Source of the DNA: Paenibacillus sp. JCM 10914
Lineage (GTDB): Bacteria; Bacillota; Bacilli; Paenibacillales; Paenibacillaceae
Direction: 5' to 3'
DNA length: 64,000 nt
Assembly: GCF_001315105.1 (NCBI RefSeq)
Contig: NZ_BAZR01000022.1
Location: forward strand, 1 to 64,000
Part shown: in pieces, positions 27,656-37,616 of the stretch
Layout of the letters: every line of letters begins with the position of its first letter
How positions within the stretch are numbered: position 1 is the first letter of the stretch
Translations under genes and position numbers: made by a program
Notes under the pieces: generated by a model
Database searches by the model: none
Seen by the model: the letters and a program-made list of their open reading frames with translations, nothing else
Told to the model about the DNA's origin: nothing

Positions 27656-28180
27656 TTTCCCCTCCGGTCTTGCAGCCTGGTAAATGTAAGTAGCTTTTAT
27701 TCTATTCTATTATAGTTTAAGCCGTATGGGCTATACTTTCATACTACATTATGGATACACAATGAAGCAGTCATGCTACTCTACAACATTGAACGGATGC
27801 CCATGATGTAATGGGGGCGACCAAGAAAAGCATGCCCCCTTCGAGGATGGTGTGTTCCATTTAAGATTCGAACCTGTTCCTGAGCATCGATCATTCTGGT
27901 ACCGCTGGACGAAAGAGATTTGCCTGTATAGTCTGTATATCCAAATATTTATCTTAAATTAAGAAAACATTACGTTAAAAAAAGGCGGTGAGAAAAAACT
28001 TGGATTGCAGAATCAGAAGATGATTTAGGTGAAGGTGATAGTTACTCCGGTCGATATAATGGATAGGTTCGGGGCTCTGCCGAAGGCTTGCAGTTCTATC
28101 GATTTCTCATGATTCATTATAATAACTCCTTAATGGTAGTTAGATTCATAGTATGTGGTTCTATAAGGAGGTTTTTGTAG
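27656..28180. other. Intergenic region, degenerate
   Basis: A GGGGGC/GCCCCC hairpin lies at about 27812-27839. No intact gene. An AAGGAGG ribosome site at 28164-28170 precedes the gene remnant that follows. Confidence 0.4.
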
Positions 28181-28302
28181 GCTATTGACTACAATAAAGA
28201 AATTGATCCGAGTGTCACGTTAGACGAGTTCAACACATGGATGCCTCGCAGCTCCAGAAGCTCCTGAACCGCGTGGACGATGTACTGATTCACTTAGAGT
28301 AG
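28181..28302 (+). pseudogene. Short gene remnant with ribosome site but no start codon
   Basis: One frame reads AIDYNKEIDPSVTLDEFNT and the next MDASQLQKLLNRVDDVLIHLE-stop; together they look like one small protein broken by a frameshift near 28237. A consensus AAGGAGG is just upstream but TAG follows where a start is expected. Family not recognised. Confidence 0.35.
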
Positions 28303-28487
28303 CATCCAAGCCTTCCGAGTTGTATCGCTCGATTTTTTAATGGTATGATAGACCTTCACCAAGGGAAATATTTTAACTTTAGAAATTTGTTTTTTTAAAC
28401 TCAAACTAACCTGGCACGATAGGTGTCATTGCCATAAATCTGCCGCGAAATATTGGTAGTCAGGCTTTGAGAACATAGGGGGATGAC

Positions 28488-29057
28488 ATGTCCTGGAGCA
28501 AATTGAAGCAACAACTGGAGAGCTTTCTCTCTCCTGTGTTACAAGGAAGGGTCGAATACCGGGCAACCAGTTATCGTTATCTGCCTGATAAATCCGGAAT
28601 TTGTTATCTTGCCGTAGATAAAAAGAACGTACTCAATATGAGTGATACCACGAGCTCAATAAGGTGGTATCAGACGGAGCAGGAAATCAAGAATGATCCG
28701 GATATCCAAATTCCGATCAACCATGATGACATTGAAGCGGTCAGGAAGGATACCAAGGGGACCGTTCCCGAGGATCGTCTTAAAGTCATTGCCAGAAGCC
28801 GGAAAATGTCAGAACTTGCAAAAGAGCTTTTGTCAGCACAGGCCGCATTAAGTAAATCCAATTTTGTCGTTGTAGCTACTAGGTTTTTATCGAGTTCTAT
28901 AGATGAAAGCTTGGAGAGTCATGATATCTTATTGAATATTTTAGCTTTGGTGGATAGACGAGTTGGCAAAAAGCGAATATTAAACATGGCCGAGAAGATG
29001 AAGTTAAAGCATCCCATCGTACAGTATTTTTATGAACTACGGCGCAGCACGTTATGA
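28488..29057 (+). CDS. SF0329 family protein, copy A
   Basis: 189 residues starting MSWSKLKQQLESFLSPVLQGRVEYRATSYRY, matching the small SF0329-type family of unknown function. Predicted soluble, mixed alpha/beta N-terminal half and helical C-terminal half. GGGGGATGAC precedes the ATG. It has its own terminator before dus. A 97-98% identical product is encoded at 35740. Confidence 0.75.
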   Translation: MSWSKLKQQLESFLSPVLQGRVEYRATSYRYLPDKSGICYLAVDKKNVLNMSDTTSSIRWYQTEQEIKNDPDIQIPINHDDIEAVRKDTKGTVPEDRLKVIARSRKMSELAKELLSAQAALSKSNFVVVATRFLSSSIDESLESHDILLNILALVDRRVGKKRILNMAEKMKLKHPIVQYFYELRRSTL

Positions 29058-29106
29058 ACATGAACTTGCATTTATAAGTAAACCGGAGATCCATTGGAGA
29101 ATAGCA

Positions 29107-29132
29107 AGGAGGGGCATCGCCCCTCCTTTTTG
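29107..29132 (+). terminator. Terminator after SF0329 gene A
   Basis: AGGAGGGGC-atc-GCCCCTCCT with T5. Confidence 0.9.
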
Positions 29133-29262
29133 ACGAATCTATTGGGAGTATGCTCTTCTCTGGGGTATGATATATAAGTGAAGAAAAAGCAAGGCCAAGA
29201 ACAGATTGTATTTACTATTTCGGGATAACGATTGTCCTGGTATGTATAGAGGGGTATTGGAT

Positions 29263-30225
29263 ATGACGAAGGATAATTTTTGGCGTGATTTACCACGACC
29301 TTTTTTTGTACTGGCGCCTATGGAAGATGTGACGGATGTTGTGTTTCGCCATGTCGTCAGTGAAGCAGCCAGACCGGATGTGTTTTTTACGGAGTTTGCG
29401 AATACCGAGAGCTATTGTCACCCGGAGGGGAACCATAGTGTGCGCGGACGTTTGACTTTTACAGAGGATGAACAGCCGATGGTAGCCCATATCTGGGGAG
29501 ATAAACCGGAATACTTTCGTCAGATGAGTATCGGTATGGCACAAGAAGGGTTTAAAGGCATCGATATTAATATGGGTTGTCCTGTAGCGAATGTCGCTGA
29601 GAATGGGAAGGGAAGCGGCCTGATCTGCCGTCCCGACATTGCAGCGGAACTTATCCAGGCCGCGAAAGCTGGGGGACTGCCCGTCAGTGTAAAAACAAGG
29701 CTTGGTTTTAGTAGCGTAGACGAATGGCGCGACTGGTTAACCCATATTTTGCAACAAGACATTGTGAATCTGTCCATTCATCTGCGGACGAGAGAGGAAA
29801 TGAGCAAAGTCGACGCTCATTGGGAACTGATTCCGGAGATTAAGAAACTTCGTGATGAGGTGGCAGCCGATACACTGCTGACCATTAACGGGGATATTCC
29901 TGACCGTCAGACCGGATTGAAGCTCGCTGAACAATACGGTGTGGATGGCATTATGATCGGGCGTGGTATTTTTCAGAATCCATTTGCGTTTGAGAAGGAG
30001 CCGAAGGAACACAGCAGTGAGGAATTGCTTGATCTGCTGCGGCTGCATCTGGATCTCCACGATCAATACTCGCTACTTGAACCACGTTCGTTCAGCTCCC
30101 TTGCCCGTTTCTTCAAAATATATGTTCGTGGATTTCGAGGGGCAAGTGAACTCAGAAATAGCTTAATGAACGCCAAGTCAACAAGTGAAGTACGTGCGTT
30201 GCTCGATGAATTTGTGGTGGAGTGA
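29263..30225 (+). CDS. dus: tRNA-dihydrouridine synthase, copy A
   Basis: 320 residues. A flavin TIM barrel with [12 protein letters not shown], the active-site loop [20 protein letters not shown] (catalytic Cys), [15 protein letters not shown] and [12 protein letters not shown]. Reduces uridines in tRNA D-loops using FMN and NADPH. ATG at 29263 has GAGGGG upstream. The final residues FVVE come from the sequence joined at the repeat border; copy B ends [14 protein letters not shown] instead, so copy A may have lost its native C-terminus. Confidence 0.9.
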   Translation: MTKDNFWRDLPRPFFVLAPMEDVTDVVFRHVVSEAARPDVFFTEFANTESYCHPEGNHSVRGRLTFTEDEQPMVAHIWGDKPEYFRQMSIGMAQEGFKGIDINMGCPVANVAENGKGSGLICRPDIAAELIQAAKAGGLPVSVKTRLGFSSVDEWRDWLTHILQQDIVNLSIHLRTREEMSKVDAHWELIPEIKKLRDEVAADTLLTINGDIPDRQTGLKLAEQYGVDGIMIGRGIFQNPFAFEKEPKEHSSEELLDLLRLHLDLHDQYSLLEPRSFSSLARFFKIYVRGFRGASELRNSLMNAKSTSEVRALLDEFVVE

Positions 30226-30260
30226 CAGTAAAGGTTCAGGTAATGGATAGGTTTACGCAT
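30217..30260 (+). other. Possible further rlmCD 3' end (weak tail)
   Basis: GTGGAGTG-ACAGTAAAG matches the present rlmCD end GTGGAGTGTACAGTAAG with one base missing. With that base restored it reads [12 protein letters not shown], close to the live tail [11 protein letters not shown]. It begins exactly where repeat copies A and B diverge, a natural recombination border. Confidence 0.4.
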
Positions 30261-30337
30261 ATAGCCCTTTAATTGAATTCTTTAATCATTTCGTAGTAGT
30301 AAAGCACGCCTCCTTGCTGATGTGGTCAAGCCCCCAT

Positions 30338-31460
30338 TTAGTAGACAATAAAAAAACACCCTAGGCTGCAAACTGGCGTCGGTACTGTACTGATATCATA
30401 AGGATAGAGTCCTTCCGTTTTCAGATGCGAGAAGAAGCTCTCCATGGAGGCGTTGTCTAGGCAATTGCCCCGGCGAGACATGCTGATTTGGGCGCTAACC
30501 TTTGGCAGCATGTTGTGGTAAGCATGAGACGTGTACTGGAACCCTTGGTCGCTGTGAACGATCAATCCGGTCACGTCTTTTGCTTGGCAAATGCTTTGGA
30601 GAACGTCTGCAGAACCAGCTCATTGTCGTTACGTTCGCTAAGTTGGTAGGCCACAATCTCGTTATTGAATAGGTCCTTCACTGCCGAAAGATACAGTCAG
30701 CGCTCGCCTATCCGGTATTGAGTCACAACTAAACCCAATTCTGGTTTGGTTTTCGGCTGTGAAATTTCGCTTGAGCAGATTATCAGCCACACGTTCGGCA
30801 GCCTAGTATGTCATATTAAATTGACGTTTCCGGCGAATAATGGCTTGAAGACCGAGCTTTTGCATAAGACGCAGTACCTGCGTGTGATTCATCCATACAC
30901 TTCATCCTGCCACAAAAACGCTTGATCTGACGATAACCGTACTTTTCTTCGTAGCGTTTATACACGGTGAGGATGAATCGTTTAGCCTCGGCATCTCGGT
31001 CATTCTTCTTCCGCTTTAAATACGCGTAGTAGCCACCTCTAGAGACGCCAAGGAGTTGGCAGTGTTCAGCTACTTGGCCGATGTTTGCCGCTTGTTTCGA
31101 TGAGTTTGAAACGCTGTTATTTCTTTCCCGCATCCAGATTTTTAAACACTTTTTAGGATCGCATCCTCCCGTTTCAACTGCTGAACATATTGCTCCTGAT
31201 CTAAATATTCCTTCCGCCGTCCTCGCTCATCGAGTAGACCAAATCCACGCTTTTAACGATATTTGCGCATCCAACGATTCATCCCACCCCGATCTTGGAT
31301 TCCTAAATGATCGTTGATTTGCCGATACGTCCATTTTTCTTCTATGTGCAAACGAATGGCCTCCATCTTGAGTTTCTCAGAATACGTTTTAAACTTTTGT
31401 CCTTTAATCGCCATAAAAAAATGCACCCCTAGAATTTTCATCGGATAACCTAAAGGGTAC
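30338..31460 (-). pseudogene. Decayed IS3-family (IS150-like) insertion sequence
   Basis: Minus strand, in order: OrfA start (MAIKGQKFKTYSEKLKMEAIRLH, helix-turn-helix, from about 31413), an HTH_21 stretch (LLGVSRGGYYAYLKRKKNDRD) and the integrase core C-terminal part (HSDQGFQYTSHAYH, SRRGNCLDNASMESFFSHLK with the catalytic E). The frames are interrupted by several stops and shifts, so no active transposase is made. Ends cannot be fixed: the likely terminal sequences near 30325 and 31480 are imperfect. Confidence 0.85.
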
Positions 31461-31462
31461 AC

Positions 31463-32134
31463 TTCAAATTAGCCGAGTGTTTTTTTCATGTTTATCTTTT
31501 CGGAACTGTACAGCTTAATCGAACGGAGAGCATGACCATAAATATTCATTATGTTTGCGATATTGTCATGACCCACACGCTATGAAATGAAATTAGCGTG
31601 TAAGCATTGGTTCATTAGAGTTGCTGATATGTGTAGCGAATTGTAGAAGCTGATATAACGTAATGCGTGAAATAAATTAAGTGTATTCATTGAAAACGAT
31701 GAGGATGGGAGATAAACCATCCTCCAGGACTAGGAGCTCTAATTTCACAAAGCAAACAGCCTATTCCTATTGGAGTAGACTTTATTATTTTTGTAGAGGA
31801 TGATTTTATGTTGACTGTCGAAACATGTTGTATCAAAAGAGTTGGTAATAATGGAGAATCTGTTTCCTATCTTAATAACAAGGAACACCGTGGTGTAATC
31901 CGATAGCATCGATAGAGAAAATCCTGTTGGTTTTTAGTTGACTTTTTTTTGTTAAACAGCTCTAGTCTGACTTGAGTAGAGGTATTGATTCCCAATTCAT
32001 TTATTCGTATTAGGGTTTTAAAATCATCAAACGCAATTAAAAAACATATATTGTACTAATATTCATTTACTTCTATAATATGGAACTGGAGGTGGTTGAT
32101 ATACTACCTACCAAATAATAGGAGGGATGATTAA
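31463..32134. other. AT-rich intergenic region
   Basis: No supported gene. A 32-codon frame with a weak ribosome site (31810-31908) was seen and is not convincing. The right end contains AGGAGGGATG before the secreted protein gene. Confidence 0.4.
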
Positions 32135-32638
32135 ATGAAAAAAATCGTTGCTTCGATGTTTGCACTCGTATTAATGTTTACAATGTCTGTCGCAGCATTT
32201 GCAGAATCTACTACTCCAAAGCAAGAAGAAATCAAAGTTATCAGCCTAACAATTGGTGATGAAACAATTGAATTAGTACAAGGTCAATCAGTTTCTATTC
32301 CAATGCAATTGATCCGACCTGAAGGTGAAATTAGTCCTTTGGAAACTTTCCCTGGGAACGGAGGACTTCTTACCTTATACGCTACTTCTACAACAGTTGA
32401 ATATAATCTTGCGATGACTATTCCCGTCACACACTTCTCTGGAATATTAAGTATAATGAATATAACATCTGGTATGAGTCATGGCGCGACTCCAGTATCA
32501 GGGTTCTCAGGTTCAGTTCCTTATACAGCATATAAAGGTCACATGTATAACGCACATTTAGATGGTACAGCATACTTCGGACTTACTCCTGTAGCCAAAA
32601 CTGTTCCTAATACGATTACTTGGAGAATTAATCTTTAA
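32135..32638 (+). CDS. Small secreted protein of unknown function
   Basis: 167 residues. A classical signal peptide with cleavage after AFA (about residue 22) leads to a beta-rich, aromatic-poor mature part. The second half (GLLTLYATSTTVEYNLAMTIPVTHFSG to VPNTITWRINL) resembles small DUF5626-like secreted proteins, a tentative match. AATAGGAGGGATG gives a strong start. The stop codon touches the direct repeat of the IS1182-type element, so anything that followed in its operon is cut off. Confidence 0.7.
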   Translation: MKKIVASMFALVLMFTMSVAAFAESTTPKQEEIKVISLTIGDETIELVQGQSVSIPMQLIRPEGEISPLETFPGNGGLLTLYATSTTVEYNLAMTIPVTHFSGILSIMNITSGMSHGATPVSGFSGSVPYTAYKGHMYNAHLDGTAYFGLTPVAKTVPNTITWRINL

Positions 32639-32641
32639 TTA

Positions 32642-34423
32642 AATGGGGCTGTCCCAAAAGCAGATTTGTTTGCGAGATTAGACAGATCATTTGATGAAAA
32701 AGCGGAATAAACAGTGAATGGCAGTGCCAGGAGAGACTATCCCTGCACTGCCATTTCTACTTTTTGGTCAACCGCCGCTTTCTTGAGCAGATTGCGGGCG
32801 AGCGAAAGCCACCCGACCTCAAGGCTCACTTTTCGCAGGCCTCGAAGCAGAAAACGTCGGAATCCTCGATTGTTTTTCATCTGACCAAACACGCTTTCGG
32901 GCTCGATCATTCTCCGAACGGATAACGCGTGTCCTTCTTCACTTCGGAGTTTTTCACGGACTTGCTGTTTGTACCTGAGATATTTCATACTCACGCTGAT
33001 TTCCCGGTTGCCCTTGGCTTTTGTACAAGCTTCTTTGAACGGGCAACCGTCACAGCTTTCACTTCGATAATGTCGCTTCCGTATTTCATAGCCACTTTCC
33101 GTTATTTCCTTCCCTTCATAACGAAATCGTAGCTTGCGCCCGGCCACGCACGTCCACGTATCTTCTATCTCGTCGTACTGCCAATGGTCCAGTTTACTGA
33201 TATCTTGCTGCCACTTCTTCGATTTTTCCTTGTGGTAGGTACTGTACTTCACCAAGGCTTCAAGCTGTTCGCTCTCCAAATACGCGTAGTTTTCTTCTCC
33301 ACCGTATCCTGCATCCGCGATCACCGTTTTTGGCAGCTTGCCGAGCGCGGCTTTTACTGTCTCCAAATGCGGCTTCAGGCAGCGTGTGTCGGTTGGGCGC
33401 TGATGTAAGCTATACCCAATAATGAACTGGTTTTCCGTTCCGATCTGCACATTATAACCGGGTTTGAGCTGACCATTGCGCATGTGGTCTTCTTTCATTC
33501 GCATGAAGGTCGCATCTGTATCGGTCTTGCTGAAACTATTCCGATCTCCGAGAACCTCTTGCTGTGTCTCATATTTTCGGAGTCGCGGCAGCAAATCTTT
33601 ACGAAGGACACGTACCGCTTTTTTCAGGGGTTTGTCCTGGGGCCGGGATTGTAATTTCGATTCCAGACGCTGGACAGCGACTTCCAGTTTTTCGCTCGTC
33701 ACTGTAGACGCCTCGCCAAGTTCGGCGAGGTCTTGGTCCGCCCATTCGTACGCTTCCTGCTTCTCCGCTTCTTCGATGCTGGCGAACAAGGTCTGGATTT
33801 TATCTTGCAGCTTCGCTTTGTGTTTCACGACCGCCTTGCCCCAAACGAAGGTGTATCGATTGGCGTTCGCCTCGATCTTGGTGCCGTCCACAAAGTAATG
33901 ATCCAGTTGCACGTACTTCTCCTCAGCCAGAAACTGAAGAACGGTGGTAAACACCGTCTCCAGTACGTTTTTCATTCGTTCTGATCGAAACCGGTTGATG
34001 GTACGGAAGTCCGGTCTTTGCCTGCCCGCGATCCACATGAACATGATGTTTTCGCGGACCGCTTTGGCGATCTGGCGAGAGGAGTAAATTCTCTGGGTGT
34101 AAGCGTAAATGATGACTTTGGTGAGCATTTTGGGGTGGTAACTGTCTCGCCCACCGCCCGAGTAGGCTTCTCGGAAAATCTGGTCGTCCAAACGATTGAC
34201 CGCCTCGTTCACAACGCGAACAAGGTGATTCTCTGGAATATCTTCTTCCAAATCCATTGGCAGATAAAGTTGGTCCATGGTATATTGAATGTACAAAAGA
34301 AGCCCTCCTTTTTAGATGGTTGCTCGACACTTCCATTTTACTAAGGTACGGCTTCTTTTTATATGGAAAAATTAAAAAACAGGGGCTGCCCCAAGCCATT
34401 TGATGACTTATGGGACAGCCCCA
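32642..34423 (-). mobile_element. IS1182-family insertion sequence, intact
   Basis: Both ends carry GGGGCTGTCCCA as terminal inverted repeats, and the element is flanked by TTTAATTA on each side (32634-32641 and 34424-34431), consistent with a target duplication in an AT-rich palindromic site. One full-length transposase. Confidence 0.85.
32737..34296 (-). CDS. IS1182-type DDE transposase
   Basis: 519 residues, uninterrupted. Begins MYIQYTMDQLYLPMDLEEDIPENHLVRVVNEAV, has the N-terminal DUF772-type domain (SYHPKMLTKVIIYAYTQRIYSSRQIAKAVRENI), the DGTKIEANANRYTF first acidic site, IADAGYGGEENY second, and a C-terminal Cys cluster with RMIEPESVFGQMKNNRGFRRF carrying the last glutamate. Length and motifs indicate a potentially active enzyme that mobilises this element. 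Confidence 0.93.
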   Translation of the reverse strand: MYIQYTMDQLYLPMDLEEDIPENHLVRVVNEAVNRLDDQIFREAYSGGGRDSYHPKMLTKVIIYAYTQRIYSSRQIAKAVRENIMFMWIAGRQRPDFRTINRFRSERMKNVLETVFTTVLQFLAEEKYVQLDHYFVDGTKIEANANRYTFVWGKAVVKHKAKLQDKIQTLFASIEEAEKQEAYEWADQDLAELGEASTVTSEKLEVAVQRLESKLQSRPQDKPLKKAVRVLRKDLLPRLRKYETQQEVLGDRNSFSKTDTDATFMRMKEDHMRNGQLKPGYNVQIGTENQFIIGYSLHQRPTDTRCLKPHLETVKAALGKLPKTVIADAGYGGEENYAYLESEQLEALVKYSTYHKEKSKKWQQDISKLDHWQYDEIEDTWTCVAGRKLRFRYEGKEITESGYEIRKRHYRSESCDGCPFKEACTKAKGNREISVSMKYLRYKQQVREKLRSEEGHALSVRRMIEPESVFGQMKNNRGFRRFLLRGLRKVSLEVGWLSLARNLLKKAAVDQKVEMAVQG

Positions 34424-34428
34424 TTTAA

Positions 34429-34860
34429 TTACCGTAACGATGTTTTATTAAACAGGTAGTGAAGAAAAATTGATGTAGTCGCAATGCGGTAGCGATTTTC
34501 AAATGAAATTTGGTCGTAGTTACCATTTAACATTTGCTCAACATCGTTTTCATCTACTTTAGAATACAAGGCAATAGTTTGGCAAGTAATATTAAAAACC
34601 TGATTTAAGACCTCAAGAATTCCCCGTACTCGTTCATCTTCCCCGACTTGTTCCATTCCGGTAGATAACATGACCAATAGCTGTTTTAATGTGGTTAAGT
34701 CATGCCCATACTCCTGCTTATTTATTAGCTCTTCATCAATTCCCGTTATCAAACCTAACGACTGTGTTGATATATGATACTTATTGGTAACTATTTCAAA
34801 CATTCGACCGAATTCATCTTCGTCATTGTTTGGTATAACTATTTTTTTAATAGAGTCCAC
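34429..34860 (-). CDS. Putative helix-turn-helix protein
   Basis: 143 residues from a GTG start with AAGGGG upstream. Two similar helical segments (YHISTQSLGLITGIDEELINKQ and FNITCQTIALYSKVDENDVEQMLNG) each resemble the HTH of small plasmid/phage-type regulators. The stop lies in the direct repeat beside the insertion sequence. Convergent to the secreted-protein gene before the insertion; a regulatory link is possible but unproven. Confidence 0.6.
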   Translation of the reverse strand: MDSIKKIVIPNNDEDEFGRMFEIVTNKYHISTQSLGLITGIDEELINKQEYGHDLTTLKQLLVMLSTGMEQVGEDERVRGILEVLNQVFNITCQTIALYSKVDENDVEQMLNGNYDQISFENRYRIATTSIFLHYLFNKTSLR

Positions 34861-34964
34861 AGATTCACAATCCCCTTTCGAATAGTAGTAGTTCTAACTA
34901 CTACTAATATATCTCAATTTATGGAATTAATACAAATTTTCAATCAAAGGTAGACTGAATTAGC

Positions 34965-35362
34965 CAATAGTTTCCTTTTCCTGGGCCAAACCTGACCAAG
35001 AGAGAAAACTCGATCGAGTATTTCTCAACTATCCATCACATAAACAAGGGAAAATACCTGAGTTAAAGTTCCTGAAAGCAAAAAACAGGCCGCTTCGCAA
35101 AGATATATTTCTAGTATTAAAATATCTAAAAGACCACCACTATATAAGTTGGCCCAACATTACGATCCTGTTGATCAGTAAATATTTTTTCAATGAGGAA
35201 GAAGTAGTGATTGTACGTAATATTTTAATCGGTTTATTGCTGGGGCAGGAGCGTACTGATATGCTGAATGCAATCCTAACAGGTTCACATTTATATACAA
35301 GACAGGATTTAAAAGCAGTATTCAAGCTAGGATGGGTGTACTATTCCAAAAAAAGCAGCTGA
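34965..35362 (+). pseudogene. Unidentified gene fragment without start codon
   Basis: One frame is open from after a stop at about 34962 to 35362. It reads SWAKPDQERKLDRVFLNYP near the start and SKYFFNEEEVVIVRNILIGLL later, a plausible helical protein. No start codon or ribosome site fits the beginning, so this is probably the 3' end of a truncated gene. Family not recognised. Confidence 0.45.
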
Positions 35363-35375
35363 AGAAGTGATGTCT

Positions 35376-35438
35376 GTTCCTTTTCCGTTGACAACACATA
35401 TGGAGAGTGTGGCGGTGTTGGTGAGGGACGGGAAGTAA
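35376..35438 (+). other. Displaced rlmCD 3' end (tail 5)
   Basis: Reads FPLTTHMESVAVLVRDGK-stop, the most complete displaced tail: it covers the FPxTxHxE part of the family C-terminus. CATATGGAGAGTGT at 35397 corresponds to CATGTGGAGTGT in the live gene. Confidence 0.65.
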
Positions 35439-35652
35439 GTAACGCGGCGCTATTATGTTCTCTGCCTAGATCAATTGCAAATGTAAACCTTTGGTACGGT
35501 TCGACAACCAGTGTTTCTGATGCTCTAGTTCAGCTAATTGGGATTTCAATTTTCCCTTTTGCATACAGTATACAATTGAAATTACTAATTGATATGGAAT
35601 TCTTCAACTCACTCGGTCTTCCCCATAACTCTTGATTATATATTATTTTAAA
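35439..35652. other. Spacer before repeat copy B
   Basis: No gene. GATTTCAATT and AATTGAAATT form a loose inverted repeat near 35549-35590. Confidence 0.35.
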
Positions 35653-37457
35653 TCAAACTAACCTGGCACTATAGGTGTCATTGCCATAAACCTACCGCGA
35701 ATTACTGGTAGTCAGGCCTTAAAATCATAGGGGGATTACATGTCCTGGAGCAAATTAAAGCAACAACTGGAGAGCTTTCTCTCTCCTGCGTTACAAGGAA
35801 GGGTCGAATACCGGGCAACCAGTTATCGTTATCTACCGGATAAATCCGGAATTTGTTATCTTGCCGTAGATAAAAAGAACATACTCAATATGAGTGATAC
35901 AACGAGCTCAATAAGGTGGTATCAAACGGAGCAGGAAATTAAGAATGATCCGGATATCCAAATTCCGATCAACCATGATGACATTGAAGCGGTCAGGAAG
36001 GATACCAAGGGGACCGTTCCCGAGGATCGTCTTAAAGTCATTGCCAGAAGCCGAAAAATGTCAGAACTTGCAAAAGAGCTTTTGTCGGCACAGGCCGCAT
36101 TAAGTAAATCGAATTTTGTCGTTGTAGCTACTAGGTTTTTATCGAGTTCTATAGATGAAAGCTTGGAGAGTCATGATATCTTATTGAATATTTTAGCTTT
36201 GGTGGACAGACGAGTTGGCAAAAAGCGAATATTAAACATGGCCGAGAAGATGAAGTCAAAGCATCCCATCGTGCAGTATTTTTATGAACTACGGCGCAGC
36301 ACGTTGTGAACATGAACTTGAATTTACAAGTAATCCGGAGATCATTGGAAGCAAGGAGGGACATCGCCCCTCCTTTTTGACGAATCTATTGGGAGTATGC
36401 TCCTCTCTGGGGTATGATATATAAGTGAAGAAAAAGCAACAGCATGAACAGGTTGTATTTACTATTTCGGGATAACGATTTGTCCTGGTATGTATAGAGG
36501 GGTATTGGATATAACGGATAATTTTTGGCGTGATTTACCGCGACCATTTTTTGTACTGGCGCCTATGGAAGATGTGACGGATGTTGTGTTTCGCCATGTC
36601 GTCAGTGAAGCAGCCAGACCGGATGTGTTTTTTACGGAGTTTGCGAATACCGAGAGCTATTGTCACCCGGAGGGGAACCATAGTGTGCGCGGACGTTTGA
36701 CTTTTACAGAGGATGAGCAGCCCATGGTAGCCCATATCTGGGGAGATAAACCGGAATACTTTCGTCAGATGAGTATCGGCATGGCGAAAGAAGGATAAAG
36801 GCATCGATATTAATATGGGCTGTCCTGTAGCGAATGTCGCTGAGAATGGGAAGGGAAGCGGCCTGATCTGCCGTCCCGACATTGCAGCCGATATTATCCA
36901 GGCCGCCAAAGCTGGGGGACTCCCCGTCAGTGTAAAAACAAGGCTCGGTTTCAGCGCTGTAGACGAATGGCGCGACTGGTTAACCCATATTTTGCAACAA
37001 GACATTGTGAATCTGTCCATTCATCTACGGACGAGAGAGGAAATGAGCAAAGTCGACGCTCATTGGGAACTGATTCCGGAGATTAAGAAACTTCGTGATG
37101 AGGTGGCGCCCGATACACTGCTAACCATTAACGGGGATATTCCGGACCGTCAGACCGGCCTCAAGCTCGCTGAACAATACGGTGTGGATGGTATTATGAT
37201 TGGGCGTGGTATTTTTCAGAATCCATTTGCTTTTGAGAAGGAGCCGAAGAAACACAGCAGTGAGGAATTGCTTGGTCTGCTGCGGCAGCATCTGGATCTC
37301 CATGATCAATACTCGCTACTTGAACCACGTTCGTTCAGCCCCCTTGCCCGCTTCTTCAAAATCTATGTTCGTGGATTTCGGGGGGCAAGTGAACTCCGAA
37401 ATAGCTTAATGAACGCCAAGTCAACAAGCGAAGTACGTGCGTTGCTGGACGAATTTG
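35653..37457 (+). repeat. 1.8 kb direct repeat, copy B (SF0329-dus module)
   Basis: Second copy of 28401-30214. Here dus has lost its ATG and carries a frameshift, while the SF0329 gene is intact. The copy lies neatly between displaced tails 5 and 6. Confidence 0.9.
35740..36309 (+). CDS. SF0329 family protein, copy B
   Basis: 189 residues, differing from copy A at only a few positions (for example V/A at residue 18, V/I at 48, L/S near 175). Most nucleotide differences are silent, so the coding sequence has been under purifying selection or diverged recently. GGGGGATTAC precedes the ATG. Followed by a partly broken copy of the terminator (about 36353-36381). Confidence 0.75.
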   Translation: MSWSKLKQQLESFLSPALQGRVEYRATSYRYLPDKSGICYLAVDKKNILNMSDTTSSIRWYQTEQEIKNDPDIQIPINHDDIEAVRKDTKGTVPEDRLKVIARSRKMSELAKELLSAQAALSKSNFVVVATRFLSSSIDESLESHDILLNILALVDRRVGKKRILNMAEKMKSKHPIVQYFYELRRSTL

Positions 37458-37498
37458 GAAACAAGGAGCATGAAGGGGCGGAGGAACGCGGGAACTAA
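36490..37498 (+). pseudogene. dus: tRNA-dihydrouridine synthase, copy B, broken
   Basis: Compared with copy A, the start ATG-ACG-AAG has become ATA-ACG (start lost, one codon deleted), although ATG at 36490 could serve. Two bases are missing near 36796 (GAAGGATAAAGGC against GAAGGGTTTAAAGGC), giving an early stop. The rest, from [16 protein letters not shown] to [14 protein letters not shown], remains well conserved, so inactivation is recent. Its C-terminus is probably the native one. Confidence 0.88.
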
Positions 37499-37523
37499 GT
37501 TGCCAAGTTTGAGTAAGGACTGA

Positions 37524-37554
37524 GGGCACCCGGCAAACCGAGGCCCCTTTTTGA
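37524..37554 (+). terminator. Terminator after dus copy B
   Basis: Imperfect stem GGGC-ACCCGG/CCGAGG-CCCC with T5. Confidence 0.5.
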
Positions 37555-37616
37555 TTCAAGCCGTTGGCTTATCATATGTTGGGGGCACATCGAGTCGGGT
37601 TGTTTCCACTGTACAT

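Larger units (their letters stand above)
28401..30214 (+). repeat. 1.8 kb direct repeat, copy A (SF0329-dus module)
   Basis: Nearly identical to 35653-37457, from TCAAACTAACCTGGCAC to the GAATTTG near the end of dus. Copies differ by scattered substitutions and small indels. Copy A keeps both genes open. Homology stops exactly where copy A meets a GTGGAGTG-ACAGTAA sequence like the rlmCD end. Confidence 0.9.

Noticed and set aside
31810-31908. 32-codon frame with a weak AGAGGA site
   Set aside because: Too short and without any conserved or structural feature.
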